Shown piece after piece: positions 15,655-24,060 of a stretch of DNA of 29,531 bases. Every line of letters starts with the position of its first letter. Within the stretch, counting starts at the first letter, position 1. The notes beneath the pieces are model-generated. The model was not told the origin of the DNA. It did no database searches and saw only the letters and a list, made by a program, of their open reading frames with translations. The translations under genes were made by a program, and so were the position numbers. The stretch is taken from contig CAYWMN010000011.1 in NCBI GenBank assembly GCA_964459065.1, positions 1-29,531 on the forward strand, in the 5' to 3' direction. The DNA is from JAMCXS01 sp964459065. Its GTDB lineage: Bacteria; Acidobacteriota; Terriglobia; UBA7540.

Positions 15655-17112
15655 ATGAACAGAAAAAATATGAGAAGCGGAATTTCCAGGACTTGTACAG
15701 CAGTGGCGGCGGTTCTCAGCATGATGGGTTTGGCGAGCCTTGCCTTCAGCGCGGCGCAAGCTCGCGCCTCCCACATCAAGGCGCAGGTTGCCGCCCAGCA
15801 GTCCCAGTCCGTCAGCGTACCTTCGGGGCAGGCGGCCGGACCGGAAGCGTTGCACTTGATCGTCGACCGCTCACTCGTCATCACCTCGCCGGTACAGATC
15901 AAACGCATCTCCCTTGCCAACCCGAACATCTGTGACGCCCTGGTAGTCAGTCCAAGAGAAATCCTCCTGAACGGAAAGCATGCCGGCGCCACCTCCTTGG
16001 TGATTTGGGGACAATCCGGCCAGATGCAGACTTTCGACATTTACGTCGACTTGGACGTTCTGGAATTAAGCAATGACATTCGCAAGACGTTTCCAAACGT
16101 CCCCGTCAAGGTCCGAGTGAGCAAAAACCTTGTGACGCTGTCCGGCCATGTGTCGTCCCCTCAAGTCGCGGACAAGATCATTGAGCTCGCTCAGTCCATG
16201 GTTCCTCGAAAGCAGGATGTGGTCAGCCTTTTGGAAGTTCCGGCTCCGCCCACGGGCGAGGTTATGCTGAAAGTGCGATTCGCGGAAATCGACCGAACTG
16301 CCGCCAGGCAGTTGGGCGCGAATATTATAAGCGTTCCTCCGGCCAAGAACGTGGGTTCTATTTCAACCCAGCAGTTTAGTCCTCCGGGATTAAGAGGCGG
16401 GTCCATCGGCAAGTTGGGCGATACGGCAGGCAGTGGCTCCGGCATTTCCCTGCAGAACTTGTTGAACATTTTCATTTACCGTCCCGACATCAACCTGGCA
16501 GCCACGATCGCGGCGCTTCAGTCCAGGAACCTTTTGCAGATTCTGGCCGAGCCTAACGTTCTTACGGAATCCGGGAAAGAAGCCAGTTTCCTTTCAGGCG
16601 GCGAGTTTCCCTTCCCGGTGATTCAGTCAGCCAGCAGCGGCTTCCCCGTGGTCACGATCCAATTTCACCAGTTTGGGATCAGCCTTGATTTCACCCCCAC
16701 GATCACGCAGAATGGATACATTCACTTAAAAGTGAAACCGGAAGTGAGTGCGCTTGACTATTCGAATGCCCTGACTATTCAAGGCTTTACAATTCCAGCC
16801 ATCTCCACACGAAAGGTGGAATCCGAAATGGATTTAAGGGATGGCCAGAGTTTTGCGATCGCCGGGCTAATGTCAAACCAAGTAACGCAGCAGCTAAGCA
16901 AAATTCCGGGATTAGGCGATATTCCACTATTGGGCAAGCTGTTCCAAAGCGAGAGTCTTCAAAAGAACAAGAGTGAGCTTCTGGTGCTTGTTACGCCACA
17001 AATTGTGCATCCGCTACCTCCGGGAGAAGTCCCGAATGGACCGCAGTTCCCGATGCATTTCTTGCCGCCCGCACAGGCGTCGAAGAAAGCCTCGCCGCCG
17101 CCAGGCCGGTAG
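15655..17112 (+). CDS. cpaC: Tad outer-membrane secretin CpaC/RcpA
   Basis: This protein of about 485 residues forms the outer-membrane channel for the pilus. After a signal peptide (basic start, hydrophobic stretch, ending near AQARA) comes the pilus-type N domain (HLIVDRSLVITSPVQIKRISLANPNICDALVVSPREILLNGK), a BON-like segment (VRVSKNLVTLSGHVSSPQVADKI), and the secretin domain with ILAEPNVLTESGKEASFLSGGEFPFPV and the signature IPGLGDIPLLGKLFQS, then ELLVLVTPQIV. A Pro-rich tail follows. The frame opens at a TTG (15640), but the ATG at 15655 with AGGCGGAG three bases upstream is a better start. It lies 32 bases after cpaB. Secretins oligomerise as rings of 12 to 15 subunits. Confidence 0.93.
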   Translation: MNRKNMRSGISRTCTAVAAVLSMMGLASLAFSAAQARASHIKAQVAAQQSQSVSVPSGQAAGPEALHLIVDRSLVITSPVQIKRISLANPNICDALVVSPREILLNGKHAGATSLVIWGQSGQMQTFDIYVDLDVLELSNDIRKTFPNVPVKVRVSKNLVTLSGHVSSPQVADKIIELAQSMVPRKQDVVSLLEVPAPPTGEVMLKVRFAEIDRTAARQLGANIISVPPAKNVGSISTQQFSPPGLRGGSIGKLGDTAGSGSGISLQNLLNIFIYRPDINLAATIAALQSRNLLQILAEPNVLTESGKEASFLSGGEFPFPVIQSASSGFPVVTIQFHQFGISLDFTPTITQNGYIHLKVKPEVSALDYSNALTIQGFTIPAISTRKVESEMDLRDGQSFAIAGLMSNQVTQQLSKIPGLGDIPLLGKLFQSESLQKNKSELLVLVTPQIVHPLPPGEVPNGPQFPMHFLPPAQASKKASPPPGR

Positions 17113-17184
17113 GTTAGGAGGAGGCGAAGTCTTGCACAAGGGCGTTTGGTTGAGAGTTTGGAGCTGGGAAAGAGGATTTAAAAG

Positions 17185-18369
17185 ATGCTGAGCGCAGCTG
17201 TCGTTGCTGCAGACGCTAAGAGTACTTCCTATTTGCGGGCGTGCGTAGAACAGACGGGACTCATCGAGTCCGTCGTTGAGTGGACAACCTCGACCGAGCA
17301 ACATCCGCAGCCAGGGGAGTCTGTCCCCGATGTCGTGCTGGTGGATCTTGCGGGAGGAGTCGAGGCAAGCCTGGATTTTTCAGCTCATTTACGCCGGATT
17401 CGCCCCACAGTCTGTGTCATTGCGTGCTCCGCATCGAAACAGCCTAACCCTGACTTGTTACTCCAGGCGATGCGCAACGGCGTGCGGGAGTTTTTGGCCC
17501 ATCCGCTCGAGCCCTCCGCGCTGGAAGCAGCGCTGAACCGATTCATTGAAGAGCAGGCTCCCGGCCAGAAGAGCGTGGAGCGAAAGCTCGTTGTGGTGAT
17601 GGGATCGAAAGGCGGAGTGGGCACCACCACCGTGGCCGTCAATCTGGGAGCCCAACTTGCCCGGGCCACCGATAAGCGGATCATCCTGCTGGACCTCGCC
17701 CGGCCCTTCGGGCACGTTTCCCTGCTGCTCGATCTACGGGCGCGGTTTTCAATCCGTGACGCCGCTGGCAATCTGGAGCGTCTCGACAGCCATTTCTTTA
17801 ACGCCCTGCTGACCCACCACGAAAAAAGTGGACTGGAGGTCCTGGCAGGAGCTTCGGATCCGGACGAGTGGTACGGAATTGAGGCCCCAGCCTTGGCCCG
17901 TGTGGTGAACGTGGCTCAAAGCTGCAGCGACTATGTTCTGGCCGATGTGGGGTGTCTGTATTCCTATGAGTTGAAACCGATCCTGCAGATGGCGCGGATG
18001 ATTATGCTGGTAGCGGAAGCTGACGTGCCGGGGTTGTGGACCCTGGAACGCCACCTGGTCAAGCTGGCCTCGTGGGGCATCGACACCTCGGTGTGCCGCG
18101 TGGTGATCAACCGCTGGCATCGCGCTGATGAAGAAGCTCTCAAGGCTTTTGAAAAAAGAACAAAACAGCCTGTTTTCGCCCGTTTGCCCAATGATTTTCG
18201 GCAGGTTAGCGAGGCGGTCAATCTAGGCGCCCCGCTTTCCCGCAATCACAACAACCCTTTGGTATCGAACTTCCAGCAATTGGCGTCGCGACTGGCCGGC
18301 ATCACCATTGCCAGCCCCGAAAAACGAAATACCATTTTCGGTTTGTTTTCTAACACTTCAAAAAGGTAG
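17185..18369 (+). CDS. cpaE: Tad localisation ATPase TadZ/CpaE
   Basis: This 394-residue cytoplasmic protein pairs an N-terminal receiver-like domain with a MinD/ParA-type ATPase domain. In family members it places the pilus machine at the cell pole. The receiver-like domain keeps an Asp in VVLVDL, but the usual Lys-Pro of active receivers reads His-Pro (FLAHPLEP), as expected for a non-phosphorylated pseudo-receiver. The ATPase has the deviant Walker A SKGGVGTTT (residues 141-149), with the signature Lys142 but no second Lys, as usual for CpaE. LLDLARPFGHVSLLLDL and YVLADVG follow. AGAGGA precedes the ATG. It lies eight bases before the TadA gene. Confidence 0.92.
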   Translation: MLSAAVVAADAKSTSYLRACVEQTGLIESVVEWTTSTEQHPQPGESVPDVVLVDLAGGVEASLDFSAHLRRIRPTVCVIACSASKQPNPDLLLQAMRNGVREFLAHPLEPSALEAALNRFIEEQAPGQKSVERKLVVVMGSKGGVGTTTVAVNLGAQLARATDKRIILLDLARPFGHVSLLLDLRARFSIRDAAGNLERLDSHFFNALLTHHEKSGLEVLAGASDPDEWYGIEAPALARVVNVAQSCSDYVLADVGCLYSYELKPILQMARMIMLVAEADVPGLWTLERHLVKLASWGIDTSVCRVVINRWHRADEEALKAFEKRTKQPVFARLPNDFRQVSEAVNLGAPLSRNHNNPLVSNFQQLASRLAGITIASPEKRNTIFGLFSNTSKR

Positions 18370-18377
18370 GCAACGTT

Positions 18378-19673
<1,296 letters not shown>

Positions 19674-19684
19674 GAGGTCGTGAA

Positions 19685-20656
19685 GTGGCACTCATTATTG
19701 CCGCACTGACGTTTCTGGTCATTCTGGTGGTTGCAGGGGGATTGGTCTTTTTTGTGTTCGGCAGTCCCGCGCCAGAAAAGGCCGTGGCCCGTCGCCTGGA
19801 AGCGATTGAGCGAAGTTCAAAGCGCGGTAACAGCTCCATCCAGCTTCAACTTGTCCGCGACGAGCTGCTGAGCGAAATACCCGCCGTCAATCGCCTGTTG
19901 CTGAAGTGGCGCTGGTCCAACCGTCTTCAGAACTACATTGGCCAGGCGGGAATGAGGATAAAAGCGGGAAAACTCATCCTCGTGAGCCTGGTTGCAGGAG
20001 TTCTCCTCTATCTTATCGTGGCGCAGGTTTTTACCAGCGTGATTTTGGGCATCCTGGCCGGGCTGGCGGGAACGGCGATCCCCATCGCCGTGGTTGCCAT
20101 CCAGCGCAACCGCCGGTTGCATGCCTTTGAAAAACTCTTTCCGGAGGCCATCGATTTGCTAGGAAGGGCCGTCAGGGCAGGACACTCGTTTTCCACCGGC
20201 ATTGAGATGATCACAACCGAGATGCCTGAGCCGGTTGCAGGAGAGTTTCGTACCACCTTCGAAGAACAGAACTTCGGCCTGCCGCTTCGCGACGCCCTTT
20301 TGAACCTTTCCGAGCGCATTCCCGTCATCGACGTTCGCTTCTTCGTGACCGCCGTGCTGATCCAAAAGGAAACCGGCGGCAACTTGGCGGAAATCCTGGA
20401 TAACCTGGCTCACGTGGTGCGGGAACGCTTCCGGATTCTCGGCGAGGTTCGCATCCGCACAGCGCAGGGGCGGATGACAGCAGGAATTTTGATGTCGCTG
20501 CCTCCTATCATGGTTTTCGTGTTGCGGACCTTGAACCCCAGTTACATGAAACCGCTATTTCATGATCCTTTTGGACCCATTGTCCTGGCGATAGCGGCCA
20601 GCTTGCAGATCATCGGTTCCATTATGCTCTGGAAGATCGTTAATATCGAGGTTTAG
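19685..20656 (+). CDS. tadB: Tad inner-membrane platform protein TadB
   Basis: This 323-residue membrane protein is one half of the inner-membrane platform on which TadA assembles pilin. It has an N-terminal helix (residues 3-25), a cytoplasmic stretch, a double helix around residues 97-140, then the T2SSF (GspF-like) domain with EAIDLLGRAVRAGHSFSTGIEM, EPVAGEF, GLPLRDALLNLSERIP and QKETGGNLAEILDNLA, and two C-terminal helices. Translation starts at a GTG, with AGGAGG seven bases upstream overlapping the tadA stop codon, so the two genes are tightly coupled. It pairs with TadC, encoded next. Confidence 0.94.
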   Translation: MALIIAALTFLVILVVAGGLVFFVFGSPAPEKAVARRLEAIERSSKRGNSSIQLQLVRDELLSEIPAVNRLLLKWRWSNRLQNYIGQAGMRIKAGKLILVSLVAGVLLYLIVAQVFTSVILGILAGLAGTAIPIAVVAIQRNRRLHAFEKLFPEAIDLLGRAVRAGHSFSTGIEMITTEMPEPVAGEFRTTFEEQNFGLPLRDALLNLSERIPVIDVRFFVTAVLIQKETGGNLAEILDNLAHVVRERFRILGEVRIRTAQGRMTAGILMSLPPIMVFVLRTLNPSYMKPLFHDPFGPIVLAIAASLQIIGSIMLWKIVNIEV

Positions 20657-20679
20657 CGTCAACAAAAGGGAAGGGCACA

Positions 20680-21594
20680 ATGATTTGGGTTGCAACGGCA
20701 CTAACGTTTCTGGCGGTCGTAGCGGTCGCAGGGGCTCTGGTTTACGCTTTTTCGCCTACTGAGTTACCCATTGCAGACCGCCTGGCAAGGCTTTGGCAGC
20801 CGGCCAGCGCCCGAAAGAAGGTCTCTTTCCGGGAAAAGCAGAAGCAAAAGGCTGCGCGCGTTCTCAGCGATTTCGGCAAGTTCCTTCCGTCCTCGACCAA
20901 AGATCTTTCCCACACTCAGCGACTACTGGTCAGGGCTGGATACCGGCGTCCGGAAGCCGTCATGGCCATTCGGGGCGCCAAGGTCCTGATGCCCGTCATT
21001 CTGTTGAGCGCCGTCTACTTTACCGGCATCTACCGCATGAATCCTCTGTTTATCCTTGCCTTTGCCGGACTCGCGGGATTCCTTGCGCCGGATATGTGGC
21101 TGACCTGGCGCGTCCGAAAGCGCCAGCACGTCATTCGCCTGGCGCTACCCGACGCACTCGACTTGCTGGTGGTCTGTATTGAAGCAGGTCTGGGTCTGGA
21201 CCAGGCTTTCATGCGCGTTGCCCAGGAACTGAGAATTACGCATCCGGAACTCTGCGAAGAACTGGACTTGGTCAATGCCCAAATCCGGGTGGGCAGAACC
21301 CGCATGGAGGCCTTGCGCGAGCTGGGATCTCGAACCGGTGTGGATGACATCAAGGCGCTGGTCGCCATGTTGATTCAAACCGACCGTTTCGGCACGAGCG
21401 TCGCGCAATCGTTGCGGGTTCACTCCGACGACATGCGCGTTAAACGCCGTCAGCGCGCAGAGGAAATGGCTGCGAAAACCACCGTCAAAATGGTACCGCC
21501 CTTGGTCTTCTTTATTTTCCCCGCTCTGTTTGTTGTGATTTTGGGCCCGGCGATGATCACCATTTACCGGCAGTTTTTGCTGATCAAGAAGTAA
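20680..21594 (+). CDS. tadC: Tad inner-membrane platform protein TadC
   Basis: This 304-residue partner of TadB has an N-terminal helix (residues 2-24), a basic cytoplasmic segment, two helices around residues 103-145, then the T2SSF domain: LPDALDLLVVCIEAGLGLDQAFMRVAQEL, ELCEELDLVNAQIRVGRTRMEALREL, GVDDIKALVAMLIQTDRFGTSVAQSLRVHSDDMR, ending in KMVPPLVFFIFPALFVVILGPA and a final helix. These are typical TadC segments. AGGGAAGGG lies upstream of the ATG. It follows tadB by 23 bases and ends the core assembly operon. Confidence 0.94.
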   Translation: MIWVATALTFLAVVAVAGALVYAFSPTELPIADRLARLWQPASARKKVSFREKQKQKAARVLSDFGKFLPSSTKDLSHTQRLLVRAGYRRPEAVMAIRGAKVLMPVILLSAVYFTGIYRMNPLFILAFAGLAGFLAPDMWLTWRVRKRQHVIRLALPDALDLLVVCIEAGLGLDQAFMRVAQELRITHPELCEELDLVNAQIRVGRTRMEALRELGSRTGVDDIKALVAMLIQTDRFGTSVAQSLRVHSDDMRVKRRQRAEEMAAKTTVKMVPPLVFFIFPALFVVILGPAMITIYRQFLLIKK

Positions 21595-21672
21595 CCGTGA
21601 AAAAGAATTCGACTGTGACGCAGTTAGAAGAGAAGTAAATCGAATCAATTCAGTAAGGGAGGAGAGCAGATC

Positions 21673-21771
21673 ATGGACGTTACAACCATTCGCGTAATCG
21701 CAGGAGTAGCAGCGATTGTTATCCTATATGTAATTATCTGGCGCCGGAAACGGCAAGCCTCTCGCGACTAG
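21673..21771 (+). CDS. Small single-helix membrane protein (32 aa)
   Basis: This short gene encodes MDVTTIRVIAGVAAIVILYV and a further helix residue stretch ending in WRRKRQASRD. It is one membrane helix (about residues 6-22) with a strongly basic tail, so the C terminus should face the cytoplasm. A strong GGGAGGAG lies about eight bases before the ATG, which supports translation despite the length. It sits 78 bases after tadC and 39 before the DUF192 gene, on the same strand. I do not know a named family. It may be a small regulator or stabiliser of the TadB/TadC platform (inference from position only). Confidence 0.65.
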   Translation: MDVTTIRVIAGVAAIVILYVIIWRRKRQASRD

Positions 21772-21810
21772 AGCTAGCGGCGCTGCCACCTCGAGGACGG
21801 AGCACAAAAC

Positions 21811-22269
21811 GTGGTTAACAATGAGTTGAAAAAGGTCTACGTGTACAACAAAACTCGTGAAACGTTCATCGCCACGAGCGCGAGTGTCGCTGACACGTAC
21901 CTGAGTCGACTCGTCGGTTTGTTGGGGAGAACCCGCCGATGGGTGCGCCCGGGCCAGGGACTCTGGATTGTTCCCTCGTACGGCGTCCACACCATCGGGA
22001 TGTTGTTCTCAATCGACCTGGTCTTTCTTGATCGCACCAATCACGTGGTGCACATCGAAGAGCATGTTCGCCCGTTTCGAATCTCCAAAGTCGTTCTAAA
22101 AGCGGATAGCGTGCTTGAATTGCCGCCGCATACCGTTTTTCGAACCCGAACCCACGTCGGCGACATACTTGAAATTGGACCTTTGCCCAAAGTCAGTCGC
22201 GCCCCGTCGCCGGCAACCCCGACGAAACTGGAAGAAGCTCCCAAAGTTCAGTCAGGGGTTCGAGCTTGA
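21811..22269 (+). CDS. DUF192 family protein
   Basis: This 152-residue protein matches DUF192. The diagnostic stretch is LSRLVGLLGRTRRW, GLWIVPSYGVHTIGM, LFSIDLVFLDRTNHVVHIEEHVRPFRIS, VLKADSVLELPPHTV and THVGDILEI. DUF192 proteins are small beta-rich domains of unknown function, usually secreted, with a conserved surface around the W/HTxGM segment. This one lacks an obvious signal peptide. It starts at a GTG with GGACGGAG about nine bases upstream. The last 30 residues are a Pro, Ser and Lys-rich tail beyond the domain. The gene belongs to the run after tadC, and I have an impression (not checkable here) that DUF192 genes recur in Tad loci of related bacteria. Confidence 0.88.
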   Translation: MVNNELKKVYVYNKTRETFIATSASVADTYLSRLVGLLGRTRRWVRPGQGLWIVPSYGVHTIGMLFSIDLVFLDRTNHVVHIEEHVRPFRISKVVLKADSVLELPPHTVFRTRTHVGDILEIGPLPKVSRAPSPATPTKLEEAPKVQSGVRA

Positions 22270-22288
22270 GGTGGGAACAACTCGATCT

Positions 22289-22320
22289 GAAACCGGCGGT
22301 GTTGTTTTATCGCCGGTTTC
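22289..22320 (+). terminator. Strong hairpin after the DUF192 gene
   Basis: GAAACCGGCG (22289-22298) and CGCCGGTTTC (22311-22320) form a perfect ten-pair stem with a 12-base U-rich loop, 20 bases after the DUF192 stop. No T-run follows the stem, so it could be a factor-assisted terminator, an mRNA-stabilising end, or a processing site. A second, smaller hairpin (GGAGCGC with GCGCTTCC) lies about 15 bases further on. Confidence 0.5.
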
Positions 22321-22403
22321 AATATTGACAGCCGGAGCGCCTAGCGCTTCCCTGCCAGGAGGAAGGCAGAGTTCATAGCAGGTCCGGCTTCGAAGGGTGA
22401 AAA

Positions 22404-22700
22404 ATGGCTTCACGTTCCGCTGTAACTCCTGTCGTCATCATCGTTTTGCTTCTCGTCGGATTAGCAGTCTTCGCACCATTCCTGGCTAAGAAGCCGGCCC
22501 TTTCGTGGCTACCGTCGCTGAGCGCAAATCCCAAAAAGAACAATGTCATGTCGGTCAGAGTTTGGGTCAACCGGCGTTCCGGCTTCTATTATTGCCGCGC
22601 GAGTAAGGCTTACGGGAGGCTCTACCCTGGATTCGTTGTCCGACAGGGGCATGCGCTTGAGCGTGGATACCGCCCAGCTGAAGGCGCACTCTGCCCATAG
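22404..22700 (+). CDS. Membrane-anchored small protein with two-Cys Y-C...GYRP-C domain
   Basis: This 98-residue protein has an N-terminal helix (residues 9-28), a short Pro/Ser/Lys linker, and a compact C-terminal domain: VWVNRRSGFYYC, then YGRLYPGFVVRQGHALERGYRP and a final Cys97. The VWVN...Y-C...YG...GYRP..C pattern resembles small bacterial domains with sequences like VWVNTKSGVYHC and GYRPC, loosely related to Ada-type metal-binding or nuclease-associated modules. Here only two Cys (64 and 97) remain. The domain probably lies in the periplasm or cytosol next to the membrane; orientation is unclear. GAAGGG precedes the ATG. It sits between the DUF192 and AAA+ genes. The function is unknown. 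Confidence 0.7.
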   Translation: MASRSAVTPVVIIVLLLVGLAVFAPFLAKKPALSWLPSLSANPKKNNVMSVRVWVNRRSGFYYCRASKAYGRLYPGFVVRQGHALERGYRPAEGALCP

Positions 22701-22818
22701 AGACGCCGAAGCAGCAATGACTCGTGCAGGTTATCGCTGAAATTCCAGGACGCCGCTTCGCCGAACTGGCGGCTGATGCCACAGGAAAGAATTAACAACA
22801 TCCAGGAGAATGCCCAAG

Positions 22819-24054
22819 ATGGTCACCGCTGAAATTTCAACACCGCAAAATCTCGGCGAGGTCGGCGTCCGCAGGAACCTGCTGGAAGATCTGGCGACGA
22901 AGGTCCTTTACCTGGTCGGCGAAATGACCCTGCTCGACATGGCCAAGCGAATGTGTCTGAGCCTGGCGGTTGTTGAGGAAATTTTTGAACGCCTCCGCAA
23001 AGAACGCATCTGTGAAGTCACCGGAATGTTCGGGAGTGTTCACCGGATCACCATAACGTCGGAGGGTCGGAAGCAGGCGCTGGAACTGCTGGGCTTGAAC
23101 CATTACAGCGGCCCGGCTCCAGTCTCTTTTTCAGACTATATAGACCGGGTACACGCGCAGACCATTCGGGAAGCTGAAGTTCGCCCTCATCAGCTTGAAA
23201 AAGCCTTCAGCCATCTGGTCATCGCCGAAGAAACCCTGAACCAGCTCGGCACCGCCGTTGTTTCAGGCCGCTGCATCATCCTTTACGGACCCTCCGGAAC
23301 AGGAAAGACCGTCATTGCCGAAACGCTGCCGAGCATCTATTCCGACCGCGTCTGGATTCCTTACGCTGTTGAAGTTGACGGCCAGATCATCACTGTTTAC
23401 GACCCGCAGTTGCACGGCCGTTTTGAAGAGGATGGCTTGGGTGAATACGACCGGCGTTGGGTCCTCTGCCGGCGGCCGCGAGTGGTGGTGGGAGGCGAGC
23501 TGACTCTTGAAGCTCTGGATCTGCAGCTCAACCCGATTACCAAGTTCTATTCCGCCCCGCTGCAAATGAAAGCGAACAACGGCGTCCTGATCGTCGATGA
23601 CTTTGGACGCCAGCGCATGCGTCCTGAGGACCTGCTAAACCGCTGGATCGTTCCTCTGGACCGGAGAATTGATTTCCTCAACCTTGCCGGCGGCAAGCAA
23701 CTGGAAATACCATTTGACCTGTTCGTCGCCTTTGCCACCAACCTCGATCCCCGAAGCCTGGCGGACGAGGCCTTCCTGCGAAGAATTCAGACCAAGATCA
23801 AAGTGGACTTTGTACCGCCCGGCCAGTTCCACGAAATTTTCCGCCGCGTGTGCGATGAGTACCACCTGGTTTATGACGCCGGAGTGGTCGACGGCGTCCT
23901 GAGCCTGCTTGCCGCTCTCCAGCAGCCGCTCCGGGCCTGTTTCCCCCGCGATATCGTCCAGCATATCTGCTGGGCGGCGCGCTATCAGGGCAAAGAGGCC
24001 CATCTCGACGGGCCCGCCGTCCGACAGGCTTGCCGGAACTACTTCCTGTCGTAG
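22819..24054 (+). CDS. AAA+ ATPase with N-terminal winged helix
   Basis: This protein of about 411 residues combines a winged helix-turn-helix region (about residues 15-90, LLDMAKRMCLSLAVVEEIFERLRKE) with an AAA+ domain. Walker A is GPSGTGKT (157-164 from this start) and Walker B is GVLIVDDFGRQ. A RWIVPLDRRIDFL segment, the FVAFATNLDP sensor-1 region with its Asn, and FLRRIQTKI follow. It resembles MoxR-like or chaperone-type ATPases rather than pilus-extension ATPases. The frame opens at an ATG at 22810, but AGGAG at 22804-22808 is only one base away, so the ATG at 22819, ten bases away, fits better. It is the last gene of the + strand Tad-associated run and ends six bases from convergent hemL. 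Its client is unknown. Confidence 0.85.
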   Translation: MVTAEISTPQNLGEVGVRRNLLEDLATKVLYLVGEMTLLDMAKRMCLSLAVVEEIFERLRKERICEVTGMFGSVHRITITSEGRKQALELLGLNHYSGPAPVSFSDYIDRVHAQTIREAEVRPHQLEKAFSHLVIAEETLNQLGTAVVSGRCIILYGPSGTGKTVIAETLPSIYSDRVWIPYAVEVDGQIITVYDPQLHGRFEEDGLGEYDRRWVLCRRPRVVVGGELTLEALDLQLNPITKFYSAPLQMKANNGVLIVDDFGRQRMRPEDLLNRWIVPLDRRIDFLNLAGGKQLEIPFDLFVAFATNLDPRSLADEAFLRRIQTKIKVDFVPPGQFHEIFRRVCDEYHLVYDAGVVDGVLSLLAALQQPLRACFPRDIVQHICWAARYQGKEAHLDGPAVRQACRNYFLS

Positions 24055-24060
24055 GTGTAA

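Noticed and set aside
22543..22740. Possible frameshift in the two-Cys membrane protein: another frame ends in a GYR-like segment
   Set aside because: The annotated frame already has the complete Y-C...GYRP...C pattern with natural spacing, so the similarity in the second frame is probably chance.
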